Assembly: GCA_015956445.1 (NCBI GenBank)
Contig: WIUZ02000007.1
Location: 992,001-1,056,000, forward strand
Length of the DNA stretch: 64,000 bases
Reading direction: 5' to 3'
DNA from: Thelephora terrestris
Taxonomy: Eukaryota; Basidiomycota; Agaricomycetes; Thelephorales; Thelephoraceae
Shown: piece by piece, positions 1 to 11,489 of the stretch
Layout: every line of letters begins with the position of its first letter
How positions within the stretch are numbered: the first letter of the stretch is position 1
Notes under the pieces: model-generated
What the model was told of the DNA's origin: nothing
Databases searched by the model: none
What the model saw: the letters and a program-made list of their open reading frames with translations, nothing else
Position numbers and translations under genes: made by a program

Positions 1-439
1 CAAATGGTAAATGAGGCCACGATTGACTAGTCGCGTTTGCTGATTGACATCTATTGTTTTCACACAGACCCTATGTTCTTCCTTCACCATGCTGTACGCC
101 CCGCGGACAGTTTCATCGAGAAGGTGGCTGATGTGTCCGTTATCTAGATGATTGATAAAGTGTGGTATGATTGGCAACACCGGGACCCGAGAAACAAGAA
201 TGTGTTCGCCGGAGGCACCGTTAGTTGGCAGGCCGGTGCCTCGTATGCCCAGTATCCCACTGGAGGCCCTCCTTTCCTCAATGTACGAAACAACGCTCAC
301 ATTGACTCGCGGTTGCAGTCGGTGTACTAACTTCCCACAGACGAGTTCCGTGATCCCCGGCGATGGCTTGTGGGAGAAGACTACAGTTAGCGACGTTCTG
401 GACACGGTCGGCGGAAGACTTTGTTATGTTTATGAATGA
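1..439 (+). CDS. Secreted tyrosinase, 3' end only (first gene of tandem array)
   Basis: This is the C-terminal part of a type-3 copper phenol oxidase; its start lies before the window. Exons read as <1-6, 68-93, 148-282 and 341-439, each bounded by GT-AG and matching the exon borders of the two complete paralogues downstream. The visible protein carries the CuB segment DPMFFLHHA followed by MIDKVWYDWQ, then FAGGTVSWQ, and ends in DVLDTVGGRLCYVYE and a stop. DPMFFLHH-x-D-x-W is the third-copper-ligand region of tyrosinases and catechol oxidases. The paralogues are short secreted forms without a long C-terminal shielding domain, and this one ends at the same place. Likely role: oxidation of phenols to quinones outside the cell (melanisation, lignin-related phenol turnover). 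The substrate cannot be read from sequence. Confidence 0.85.
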
Positions 440-3019
440 GACTTCGAGCTTCCCTTTTGCTTCGTTAACCTCTTTTACTTGGAAAACTTGTATAAAATTT
501 AGGTTGCAAGGGCATAAGAAACTCCGAAATTCCGCACAAAATATACGAACATATCACAAGCAATTTTACCCCCAAAGTTGTGATCCCTTGTATCTAGCAA
601 TTGCCGACGACGCACCTGCCACGCCAGGAGGGGCGTCGGTGAAACTACACAAGGCGGATTTGGCCTGGCGAAAATTCACCTTATCCCTGTTTCCGTGATC
701 TCGGCTGGAATATAAGAGGAGTAGGGCATATTTGAAAAGTTACTGGTTTCCTGTGTTGAGTCGAACCCAGTTCTCACGATGTGCATTCAACTCGGAGCGT
801 CTTCCCTCTAGGTCCGCCCCCTTCTAAACCGCCTCATCCCCGCCTCTGGTTCTAACTCAGAGTGCATATACTTTATATGTGGGTGGGGCGGAGTCCGCGT
901 CTCTCGTTCAAAAAATCACTACTACCTATAGATGGATACGGTCGGGGCACCTCATGACATCCAGATCAATTCTGCGATGCGGCATGTTTCTTGACGCGTT
1001 GCCAAGGAGTAGTGGTGGCCTCCTAGATATTCTCCGGAACGAAGTCTGTTGCGCGTTTGCGGCTTGCTTTTCGTGAGGACAGGAACACGAGAAATTTCTT
1101 CACCCCCGGAGTTGGAAACTGGGGCACTGACACTTCGATGGGTGATGTATCTCGACAAAACCAGGGGTAAGGTCTACCGGTCAGTCCTTCGGATTGAAGG
1201 TCTTGAGGAGGCCGAGAAACCTGTGACTGCCAATCAATAACCTACTTGCCACTGGAGGCCCCCTCCCGCATCGTTCGATACGTCCCTGAAGAGGATGCAA
1301 GGGGCGCGAGGCCTTGATTCTGGACCCTCACCAGATCCCGACCGCCAAGGAACCGGAGCAGATAAGTCTCCGGCATTACAGTTCTAAATCCCCGATTGAC
1401 CTGTTGTTGATGTTAGTGTGGACACGAACTTATCTGTAGCATGGAATACGGCCTCCGATGAATGCTGTGACCTGGTACGCTACCTCATTAGTCAAGTGTC
1501 TGATTGAGTTCAGTACCCTAGGAACTAACTTCCATCAATGCAACAAGCACTCGGACCCTCCAAGCGTAATTTTGAATTCAACAGACAATATTCTGCAAAT
1601 GCATACCAACGGACGGGGCTTTTCGGCTCAACACTTCAGCCCAGGAGAGCGCAGTCGATTACATGCGAGGCGTCAAAAACTCTACGTTTTCAGTGCTCGG
1701 CCCACCTTTTCGTGGCACGCGTTCTGGAGTTGATTGCATTCCCCCGCCGAAACGGCGAGTTTGAGCCAGTCTCTAAAGTTCTGCATCAGTAAGCGGAATC
1801 TTCGCTCAGTTCTTTACTTACTTTTGCCTGCCCGTTCAACGCCACCTCCCACGGTATCATTCACCCACTGCTCGCAGCCCTGGGTCGAGGCGCAGAGAGT
1901 CACGAGTTCACTACATTCAACGACATACCTCCGATTCCGTTCAGTCACCGCTCTCGCTGCGCGGGGCGCACACCAACTTCACGCTTGTTGAACCCTACCG
2001 CTTCAGCTCGCTGCACGCGTGAGTAAACAATGGACGGAACTCTGAGACGGCGAAGGCTTCTAAGGGAACTCCGATGTCGTGGATAGAGCCATATAACCTG
2101 CGAGGCCATTCGCTGTTCTACATAGGTTTTAGGCGTCATCAAACTGATATGGGACCCATCAATTTCAGTCCGTCACCAAATCTGATTAGTCCTCCCGTCG
2201 TCTTGATCTCCCAGTTTCCGCCCGGCTGGCACGAATGGATTCTTAAACCAACCCCTGACCACTACAATTTGGTTCGGGGATGCATCGGCAGCACAAAGGC
2301 GAGGGAGCGGGTTGGATGGTTTGGCGACCACGTCAACACCATCTCCGTATCTCACGGGTGCTGACACTTCACAATCACTTACAACCTTCCCCAAGTCGCA
2401 TTTCAGCACCCTTTCGTTGCGGCCGGTGACGCTTCGGGTCGGGTCTATTCAACGCGTCCGTAGGCGTCTGCGGATCTTCATACGCTGATGAAAGTATGCC
2501 GGAGGCAGGGTGATGCGGATGTCATGCAAGGCCACTGGTTAGGTTAGACTCCGGCGAAGGTTCTCGAAACAAAGAAAGGGAAGACATGCTGAACAATGGG
2601 CAGAAATTTGGAATGGAGAAGCACACATCGGCTTACGGTACGAGACCTACCTCTTATCAAGGTGCAGGGCCAGCGATGAATTAACCTTCTGCTCCAGGAA
2701 TGTCAGTGTTTCCGCAGCAAGCAAGCGATGCCCCTTTCCCCTGTGACTCCGACCGCGAATTGATCTCTTAAACCCGCACCTCCCAAACTCATCCAGGCCT
2801 CGTCATTGTACATCGGCCCTTGTGATGGAACCCCGAGATCACAGTGTCTATTGACCACCTTCTGTGGGGCCTCTACGAATCCTGAGGCCATCGCCGTACT
2901 TGCTCCCCCGATTTGACGGCGCCAGCTTATCTCATCCGAGGCCCTACATTGTAAAGGCCCTCTGAACAGAGCGAGGACTCAGCTCAGGCCTCCGTCTCTG
3001 TTTCCTACCTTCTACCAGG
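440..3019. other. Spacer between tyrosinase copies 1 and 2; coding-like scraps only
   Basis: There is no complete gene. Around 1890-2040 the + strand reads like protein (for example HEFTTFNDIPPIPF), and the block aligns by eye with 5330-5450 in the next spacer; both contain GACGGAACTCTGA. From about 2470 to 3019 the sequence is a diverged copy of the 5' flank of the third tyrosinase (about 5980-6500) and probably holds the promoter of copy 2. The rest shows no recognisable feature. Confidence 0.5.
2470..3019 (+). promoter_or_regulatory. 5' flank of tyrosinase copy 2, duplicated upstream of copy 3
   Basis: The 550 bp before the start codon resemble 5980-6500. Shared landmarks are a GGTTAGACT block near 2541 and 6061, AAAGAAAGG.AG.GACATG near 2571 and 6075, TTTGACGGCGCCAGCTTAT near 2913 and 6369, and the GCCTCCGTCTCTGT..CCTAC/GC stretch just before the ATG. 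The copied 5' flank means the tandem duplication carried its regulatory region along. No specific operator or factor site was identified. Confidence 0.5.
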
Positions 3020-4492
3020 ATGGTTCTTCTCCGCATCCTTTGCGTCACGCTGGTCTCTGTTTTTTTGTTTACTTCCGTTAGCGGGCGCTGCACCAACCCC
3101 AAGGTGAGACGGGAGTGGAGGAGCCTCTGCGCTGACGAACGCGCCGCTTGGATCAATGCCGTCAAGGTTTTGCTTTCATTTGTCTGAGCGCTGTCGATCC
3201 TTGCTGACTCCACCAACCACAGTGCCTTGCCAGCTTGCCCCACGATCCAAAGATCGCTCCCATCGTCGACCCCACGCTTTCGCTGATCCCGCCTTTAAAC
3301 CCAGACAGTTCTTATTTCGACGGTAGGGCGTTTCCCCTCCTGGTCTTCCTTTCTTGATAAAGTTCGAGCAGATATCGTATATACTCACATGGATCTCAAT
3401 GTCTTGGTGAGTACGGATCGCTTTGGCCGCCCCCCACCGCCTCATCTACGGATTTTTAACAGATTCACAACACGGGCTTTTTCCTTCCATGGCACCGGTT
3501 GTACGTCCAAGCTTTAGAGGACGGAATGAGATTGAAGTGTGGATACGATGGTGTCCAGCCTTATTGGGACTGGACGAAGGGTAACGCCATGCATCAAGAG
3601 CGTTGGAACTGGCGCTAATCTCTGACCAGATACCTCGGACATCTACCATTCAACGGTCTTCTCCGACTCCGATTATGATGGCCTTGGGTCTTGGGGTGAC
3701 CCGGATAATGACTTTCAACTCTGTACTGGCGGTTTCAAGGATATGGTGGTTGCATACCCCGTTCCGCACCGCGTCCGCCGGAATTATACTGCCTTTCCCT
3801 ACTTCCCACCGGGGTTCCCTGTCCCTGTCGGCGTTCCGCCTCTCACGGCGATGCTCAACACGACTTTCACAAGCGAAATTGTCAACACCATCGTGAACTC
3901 AACTCCAGGGGATTATATTTCCTTTCAAGCGAGTCTTGAGAACGGACCTCATCCAGGGCCCCATCTAGTCTTAGGAGGAGAAATGGGGGGAATATGTCCG
4001 TTTGGGTCTGGACCTCCCGAATGTGTTCCTGGTCCGAAGTGGTCTCCGAATGGTAAGCAAGCTCGCAGTTGACTACTTCTGTTTGCTGACTGAGACCCGT
4101 TGTCCCTCGTATAGATCCCATGTTCTTCCTTCACCACGCGGTTTGTTCCACACATATTTTCAGCGAGAAAGGGGCTGATGCAGTTTGTTGCCTGTAGATG
4201 GTTGACAGGATTTGGTATGAGTGGCAACAAAAGAACTCGAGCAACCAGCATGTTTTCGCGGGAGGAACCGTTAGTTGGCAGGTAAATGCCAGTGTGATCT
4301 TGGAGTATCCTACTGGAGCACCTCCTTTGCTCAACGTATGTATACATCCCTTGATCCATCCCTCGTTGTGGTGAGAGCGCTAACGATTCATAGACGAGTT
4401 CGGTGGTCCCCAGCGATGGCCTGTGGAACACGACCACGGTTGGCGAGGTTTTGGACACTACTGGTGGAAGACTTTGCTATGTCTACGCTTGA
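3020..4492 (+). CDS. Secreted tyrosinase / catechol oxidase-like protein (copy 2)
   Basis: A complete multi-exon gene of about eight exons and about 360 residues. The ATG at 3020 opens a hydrophobic signal peptide (VLLRILCVTLVSVFLF), so the enzyme is probably secreted. The tyrosinase core follows: REWRSL...DERAAWINAVK, then the CuA segment HNTGFFLPWHRLYVQ, CGYDGVQPYWDW, GLGSWGDPDNDF, a GPHPGPH pair that fits the first CuB histidines, LGGEMGG, DPMFFLHHA with the last CuB histidine, and FAGGTVSWQ. The stop is at 4490-4492 after GGRLCYVYA. Family knowledge: these proteins bind two coppers and oxidise mono- or diphenols to o-quinones. It ends soon after the catalytic core, so it belongs to the short secreted class and lacks the C-terminal lid of the long intracellular mushroom tyrosinases. 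It sits between two paralogues in the same orientation; copy 3 starts 3481 bp later. Whether it hydroxylates monophenols is not visible from sequence. Confidence 0.93.
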
Positions 4493-6500
4493 TTTAAAGT
4501 CGCGTTAGCCTCCGTTCATTTGTTCGGGTGAAAACAAACGCTGGTGTTTTGCGCGTTTTGTGTGACCTTTCAAAGTTTTTTGTACCTTCATAGCTTGAGA
4601 ATTGTAAGGAATTTTGGCTTTGAAGGAATGATCTGGAAACTTCCGGGGAGTGCTAATTTGTGAGGTAGCTGCCAATGGGGAGAATACCTTGGCCCGAGCC
4701 ACACCTATCTACCGCCCTCACTCATTGCCTTGGTCCGAGCGTAGTCCCCTCGCTCTGATCAACGCTAAACCTCGAGTCCGTGCAGAGAAATGGATTGACA
4801 TCATGAATAACATCTACACGGATATCCGTCACAAAGCCAAGCAAAACCATCTCGACGAAACGCAGGTATGGGTTTGAAGCGTGGCTCACAGTCAAGCCAA
4901 CTTTTTTTCGTTCCAGTGGTGGTGACAGAGCTGAGCCTGGAGCAGTATAAGCAAGTATCGCTCGAAATATGGCTCGACGTGGGCACGGGCAGAAGGATTC
5001 CTGGGCTCGCTGATCTGGTGAAGCCCTAGATTCAAAAAGTCGAGACCCTGGACCCCCATTATACCCCAACCATATCCAAGGATGTCGGGTGATACGTATA
5101 TATGGTGACTGCATTGAGAGACATCCGTGAATGGAGTGGGTATCCGCAGATATTCAATCCTGGAATTTACTGATGGTCGTACATGGACGCCCAGGCACCG
5201 GGTTTGCCGCCTAATACTTTAACCCGCAAGCCTCGATGACGCCGTCATCAACACGGTCCTGTTTCCCTTCCTAGGGACGGTTCGCCAGTGCCCAACCAGA
5301 ACACTTCTTGTTCTGATCCATACTGTCTCCCTGCCCCAATGCAGGGCGCTCTGTTCCGTGATCTCTCTGACTGCGCGAGGTGGGCATCCGAATTTACAAC
5401 TGCTGGACAAATCACGACGCACCCAAAGGCGATAGACGGAACTCTGAAACAATAGCGTCGCTGATGGCTTGGAATCTGGGAAGGGAAGTCAAAAGCTGCG
5501 AGATGCCCTCAAGGTTCTTTTCTTGTCAGTACGGACTCTGAGGCACAGAACCCGACCAATCACCAGTGCGAGTCTACCACCTGATCTGGTTCCGTCCGAC
5601 GCCTTGATTTCGTCGTCCTCCGAATGACATACACCGGCCGCCAGGAACATATTACCTTACTCTTAAGTGCTCAATCTGCGCAACGAATTGATCACAGATT
5701 CGAAGAAATCAAATTATGGCGGTCGGAGGTTGGTTTGAGGGGCGGTGGCCGATGATTGAGGGGAGCGTCGACAACACGAAAGCAAGGGGGTTGGTTGCAT
5801 GGTACGAAAACGTCTGGCGGCGGCCGCAGACGTCAACAACCAACTGTGCTGAGCCCCACCCATTCCTGGTCACACGGGTGCAGACACTTCTCGATCACGT
5901 ACTTACTACCTTCCAGATATCATCATTGCGGCCGGTGACGTTTTTAGGTCGGATCTAACCAACGCGTCTACCGATCTCTCCGGTTTTCCGTACTTTGGTG
6001 AAAAGGTTCCGGAGGCGGTGTGATGTGGGGCCAAGCAAGGCATCGAAAGGTCCTTGATCGGGTTAGACTTCAACACCCGAAAGAAAGGAAGGAGAGACAT
6101 GGAAATCGATGATTTGGAATGGATACAGGGCGCTGGAGCCTCACCAGGGACCAAGATCAGGGTCAGTAATGAATTAACCTCGTGCTCTAACAGCGGCACA
6201 GTTGCAGTGGCGCACAGACTATACCCCTTTTGCCCTTGGAATTCCGGCCGGTAATTGATTCCCAGGCCCCCCACTTCCCAACCTCATCGTTGGATATCAG
6301 CTCTTTCGATGGAACCATCGACCACACTCCACACTCCCGAGGGGTTATTGCCGTGTATCCTCCCATGGTTTGACGGCGCCAGCTTATGCTCATCTGCCGG
6401 ATTCACTTCAGAAGTTTGGCGCCTACGTTATAAGGCAGCCAGGACAGAGTGAGGACATAACTTAGGCCTCCGTCTCTGTCTCCTGCTTTCCTGTACCAGG
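4493..6500. other. Spacer between tyrosinase copies 2 and 3
   Basis: This holds the 3' flank of copy 2, coding-like relics at about 4640-5460 (listed separately), and from about 5980 the duplicated 5' flank of copy 3. A block near 4640-4760 (TTCCGGGGAGTGC, TATCTACC, CCCTCGCTCTGATCAAC) matches about 8115-8220 downstream of copy 3 with substitutions, so the 3' flanks were also part of the duplicated unit. No intact gene. Confidence 0.5.
4640..5460 (+). pseudogene. Unclassified gene relic in the tyrosinase spacer
   Basis: Several + strand stretches read as natural protein but do not form one gene: RAEKWIDIMNNIYTDI continuing into a charged segment near 4775-4870, EQYKQVSLEIWLDVGTGRR near 4935-5030, VETLDPHYTPTISKDVG near 5040-5095, LRDIREWSGYPQIFNPG near 5110-5165 and LFRDLSDCARWASEF near 5350-5395. 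I do not recognise the family. The last piece has a diverged counterpart before tyrosinase copy 2 (about 1890-2040), so the source gene probably lay in the ancestral repeat unit. It could be a decayed neighbouring host gene or part of a mobile element; the sequence alone does not decide. Confidence 0.35.
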
Positions 6501-7974
6501 ATGGCTCTTGTTCACATCCTTCGCGTCACGCTGGTCTCTGCCCTTTTGTTCACGTCCGTTAGCGGACACTGCACCCAACCCAAGGTGAGAAAGGAATGGA
6601 GGAGCCTCTCTGCCGACGAACGCGCTTCTTGGATCAACGCCGTCAAGGTCTTTCTTTCGTTAATCTGGATGCTGTCGATCCCTGCTCATATCGCTTCAGT
6701 GTATTGCCAAGACGCCTCATGATCCAAATGTCGTTGCCACTGTCGACCCTGCGATTTCATTGATTCCACCTCTGACTCCGAACAGTTCTCACTATGACGG
6801 TGAGGTGTCTCCCATCCAGGTTGTTCTTTTTCTGATCAAGTTTGAACAGATTTCGTATATATCCACATGGACCTCAATGTTTTGGTGAGTACGAATCTCT
6901 TTGGCCATCCCCAGCGTCGCATTTACAACTCTTTTCGCAGATTCACAACACGGGGTTCTTCCTTCCATGGCACAGGCTGTACGTTCAAACATTCGAGGAC
7001 CGATTGAGATCGAAATGTGGATACGATGGTGTCCAGCCCTACTGGGACTGGACGAAGGGTAACGTCATCTGCCAAAAGTATTGGTTTTCAACGCTGATCT
7101 CCGACTAGACACCTCGGACTTCTACCATGCAACGATCTGGTCCGACTCGGATTATGACGGTCTTGGGTCTTGGGGTGATCCGGACAACGACTTCCGAATC
7201 TCAACCGGCGGCCTCAAGGATATGGTGGTCGCGTACCCCGTCTCTCACCACCTTCGCCGCAATTACACCCTCTATCCCTACTTCCCGCCAGGGTTCGCCT
7301 TCCCTGCCGGTGTTCCATATCCGGACCCCTCGCTCATGTTCAACACCACGTTCACGAAGGCGGTCGTCGACGCCACTTTGAACTCAACCCCGGGGAATTA
7401 TGTGAACTTCCAGGCGACTATTGAGAACATCAGCGGACCTCATCCCGGGCCGCATCTGATTCTGGGAGGGGATATGGGAGGAACGTGTCCGTTTGGGTTG
7501 GGGCCTCCAGGATGCATCCCTGGCCAAAAATGGTCCCCGAATGGTAAACTAGTCTGCAGTTTACCGTTTCTGTTTATCGATTTACATCCGTTGTTTCTCA
7601 AATAGATCCGATGTTCTTCCTTCACCACACGGTTCGTTCCGCCCACAGTTCCACGGAGAAAGGGGCTAACGTATTCGCTGTGTAGATGATTGATAAGATC
7701 TGGTATGATTGGCAGCACAAGAACTCGAGCAACAAGGACGTGTTCGCAGGAGGAACCGTTAGTTGGCAGGCGAATTCCAGCGTGTCTTTCCTTCAGTATC
7801 CCACTGGAGCTCCGCCTTGGCTCAACGTGCGTATACGTCCTCGAATCATGTGGCGAGAGCGCTAACGCCCAATAGACGAGTTCACCGATCCCCAGCGATG
7901 GCATGTGGAGAACGACTACGGTCGGTGACGTTATGGATACCGTTGGTGGAAGACTGTGTTATGTCTACGCGTGA
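6501..7974 (+). CDS. Secreted tyrosinase / catechol oxidase-like protein (copy 3)
   Basis: A complete paralogue of the gene at 3020-4492 with the same exon pattern and about 360 residues. The ATG at 6501 starts a signal peptide (ALVHILRVTLVSALLF) ending near SVSG. The core includes REWRSL-like KEWRSLSADERASWINAVK, ISYIHMDLNVL, the CuA segment HNTGFFLPWHRLYVQ, CGYDGVQPYWDW, GLGSWGDPDNDF, the GPHPGPH pair, LGGDMGGTCPF, DPMFFLHH, MIDKIWYDWQ and FAGGTVSWQ; all the histidine positions expected for both copper sites are seen. The stop is at 7972-7974 after GGRLCYVYA. It probably acts outside the cell as a phenol oxidase. Copies 2 and 3 differ mainly in exposed loops (for example around 7300-7440), so they may differ in substrate or pH range; that is inference. 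Confidence 0.93.
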
Positions 7975-9364
7975 TTTAAACCCGCATCCTCACCTTCACG
8001 GTACAAATTATCGATGTTTTGCGTGTTTCGTACGGCTTTTCGATAGCATTTTATACTCTGATATCCAGGCAATTTGTGAAAGCGATTCTAGCTTTAAAAA
8101 AACGTTGTGTGGCAAGTTCCGGGAGGTTCGTGGGGTGGTGATCCGCATGCTCAAGGTAGCGACTATCTACCACTTCACTTGTATGGTGATCTGAGCGTCG
8201 TTCCCCGCTCTAATCAACCCAGCGGGGGGAAATTTTTTCAAAGAGCAGTTCAGTCCGGCCAAACCGTGTCTCTCAGAGCGTTCAAATCTTAGCTACCCGG
8301 CATCATGAGCGCCAGTTTCCCAAACACCTGCGGCACGGGTTGCATCACAACCCCAGGTAAAACCCTCTCGAAGGAACATGACCATGAGTCCGAAACTTCA
8401 CGGCCCACAATCGAACTAATCGTTCCCTGTGCCAGCAACATGCCAGGCATGGGTCAAAGCAGTGGAATGATATGCCTTTAGGTCCGATCGCGAGACGGCA
8501 TTTGGCAGGAGCCCGGAGCGGCGTTGAGGAATCAATAATCTCCCATTAACCCTCGGTGAAACTAAGGCGGCCGTTTGCCCCAGAGGCTCGGGTTTCCGTA
8601 GTACATTGCCTCCTAGAAAGGCATTCAACGCCGCACCTACGTTTTTGATGTGTTGATAACTTGGAGTTGAGGCCCGGGATTTGGCGTTTGCTCACTCTAC
8701 GCCACTTCGACGTTCGAACATAAGCGCTTACCTGAAAGCGAGGAGTGCCCTGGAGTGGCCGATAGATATCAACTTGCGCAAGTGGGGTGCAACACCTTGA
8801 ATTTCAGGCCGCTGAGCCCGCCTTTTTTTCCCCCGGAAGCCCTGGAAAACCCTACAAACACCCAGCTCCGGAGAAGGGTCGACCCGCTTGGGGGACGTTT
8901 ACTTTAGATACCCAACACTACAAACAACGACCCGTGAATCTACCTGCCTATATAAAAATGTACACAAGTACACGCCCTCACCGTACGCTCGTATCCCATT
9001 TGCGAGAGAAAAAACTGTCCGCCTCTAAATTTACACAAGTATAAAGATGAGCGAAAGAAGAGAGAAGAGCGTGATGACGTGAAAAGGAAAAAAAAAGCGT
9101 ATAGGATATATGAAGGAGAAGGGCAGACGACTATCGAGGTAAAGGTATGGATATAGATCAAGCACAAATATCACGCCAACAACAGGACGTTAGACGCTCA
9201 CAGCCGATCTCAGAACGGTATGAGTATGGTGGTGGAAGAGAGAAATAAGGAGTAATGACGCATAGTCCATGGGGAATCAAGAATGGGGGATACCGTACTT
9301 CCATCCCGCCTACATAAAAGAAAATAAGGGTGAGAACTGGTGGGGGTCAATAAAGGTGCGGAGA
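7975..9364. other. Spacer downstream of tyrosinase copy 3
   Basis: About 8115-8220 is homologous to the 3' flank of copy 2. After that nothing recognisable is seen. The AT-richer part near 9040-9360 directly follows the OPI1-like stop codon on the - strand and probably holds its 3' UTR. No ORF here has family resemblance. Confidence 0.5.
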
Positions 9365-11489
9365 TCATCCGTCAGTATCCATCTCGGTTGGTGACTGTGA
9401 TCGCGGCCAGGCTTCACCCTCATCCTCGTTCATCTTACAATTTTCGGAACCTTCAACGCCATCGCTCTCATCCATCGGAAGAGGTCCCGCCATGCTACGT
9501 GGTGTGGTAACGGTAGAAGCAATCGAAAGCATGCCCATTTGCGTGGAGGGAGATGTGACTTCGAACGGCGAAGGAGGGTAAGAGGAATAAAAGCCTGAAG
9601 AAGACCTCGAGAAGTGAAGGGGAGGTAGACCTGAAGACCCCCCGGAAGACAGAACCGAGGGTGATGTGGGGGCTGAATTGGCATCTGAAGAGGAGATTGA
9701 GGGAGAGTCGGGACGGGACTCCATCGCGAGAGCATCCGAGTTTTGCCTCTGGAATCCAACAACCTTGAGTCGCTCAACCCATCTAGTGACCCGTCTATTA
9801 AACCACGGGAAGAGGGAGAAATCAGGTGGAACTCACGCATCGGCCCTGTCCAAGCTCTCCCTAAAGACACCGGTGACACCTCGGATCATGTCCAGACTCT
9901 CTGTGGCAAGAGTCAAAATCCTCTGAGCGGCCTGAGTGGCAGCGATAGCCGACATCCCGTGAGTAGCCACGGTCGGACTGCCGGCGATGCTTGGTGCATT
10001 TCTTGCAAGATGAGCAGCACGGCTAGTAAGGCTAGTGTTTCTCGAATGGGTGGGGCTTCCAGGACGAGACAAAGACGGGGTGGGATATGGGTTCGAGGCG
10101 GAAGAACCCTCAGCGGTACTATAAGCATGTCTCGCGGACCGCCGCTTTCCCGCACCCGCAGGGTAGGGTTGAACAGGTTCTGGGGCTTGCCTAGCAGCGC
10201 TTGCCCACCTTTGCGGTAGGTGTAAAATAAACCCGCGCACACGTTGACGGGCGGGCTCTGGAAGCGCGCCACCAGCGTATTTGCTGACGATATCTACAAC
10301 TTGCCGTATCGTATCCACCACGTCACGCTTCACATCGTTCAAGGTTCTCATGTGATGGTGAGATACCGTCTCCCCCGAACGTGCCGCTCCGGCCTGGAGC
10401 GAAGCCATAAAATCCCTAAGAATCAGGATTTGTGCATCGATGTGGTTCGTCGCGTACTGGGATTGATTATTTTTGAGTGGATTTCGGGACAAGATGGTGG
10501 ACGAGTCACTCACTTGCAACCATTGCAGACAATATTGTAGTCTTCGCATGCTCTCTTCACTCACGGCTGCCCCGAGTCCACCAGCTTCAAGGAGCATGGC
10601 CTGCCAGCGGCTCCTTTGGACAACCGCATGCTGCTGAGCATCTGGCCCGGGTGTGGGGGTGCTACCAGAATTCCTCTCCCTCTCAGAACTGGATCGAGGA
10701 CCAGACTCTCTTTCTGGCGTCGTAGGCGCAGTTTTGTCTTCGCGCTCCTCTTGAATGGGGGTCCGCGAGGTTCCGCCGCCGTACCTGCCGAACTATGACG
10801 AACTTTGGTGAGATACGTGCTGATAACGCAATTGAGAAATTTGATCGACAGAGCCCCACCCATTTGATATTCGATGCGACTAAGCCAACGACGATCAAGA
10901 AGAAAAGGTTCTCACCCTATCCAACTGCCTACAAGCAAACTCGTCCAGTTGTGTGACGGGCAATCGACCGATAACTGGTCTCGATATAGTTTTGACGGAC
11001 GATTCCATCATTTCTGCGCCATACTAGACGTGAACGTGAGACAAACACTCATCAAGGCATGGTAGAAAAAGAACTGGGGTTCCAGAAGATGAAGAAAATC
11101 GTACTTTGACGACTCTTGAGCTCGCTTTTGTGTGTTCATAAGCACGCAACGCGGTGTTTACGAGGGGAATTGTGGATACGCGGGCGACAAAATCGACTGA
11201 ATTGGCATCGTCGGCAGAGTCAGCTGGTGATATCGGAGGGGTCGAAGATGATGCCTCGAGGACGAGCGGTGTAGAAAAGGATTCTTGTGAATGTGGTAAG
11301 CGGTGGTGGAAACGAGGGGTTGAGAGGAGGAGTGAAGGAGATTGTTACACACGGATAGAATTTGAAGTGGAGGGTAGCGGTCGGCTGTTTCGCATGTCTC
11401 CAAGCGCTTTTACGGCGATCCTGACGCTCTCGTCTTGATCGTCGAGGGACGGCAGCGGGTCCTGCTCTAGGGTAGAAGAGGAGGCCATC
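9365..11489 (-). CDS. OPI1: OPI1-like transcriptional repressor of phospholipid genes
   Basis: A multi-exon - strand gene starting at the ATG complementary to 11487-11489 (MASSSTLEQDP). The diagnostic OPI1 block lies in the first third: STIPLVNTALRAYEHTKA-like residues followed by SSRVVKYGAEMMES and TISRPVIGRLP. Later come MLLEAGGLGAAVSEESMRRL with YCLQWLQ, an HIDAQILILRDFM segment, KRDVVDTIRQVVDIVSKYAGG, and near the end SLDRADA joined across a short intron to WVERLKVVGFQRQ. The C-terminus is S/P-rich and ends TEMDTDG. In yeast, Opi1 is held at the ER and nuclear envelope by phosphatidic acid and Scs2 and, when released, represses inositol- and choline-responsive genes. The conserved blocks support the family; the regulon in this fungus is unknown. 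Neighbours give no functional hint. Confidence 0.85.

Noticed and set aside
745-780. GGGTTCGACTC on the - strand, like a tRNA B box
   Set aside because: The bases around it do not form the T stem or acceptor stem, and no matching A box or anticodon arm is found.
1241-1290. CCACTGGAGGCCCCCTCC block like the tyrosinase exon before the last intron
   Set aside because: Match is about 20 bp, with no supporting neighbouring exon; may be a trace of duplication but too short to claim.
9430-9879. Second - strand frame across the last OPI1-like intron
   Set aside because: Shadow frame; splicing of 9833-side exon to WVERLKVVGFQRQ restores the conserved OPI1 frame.
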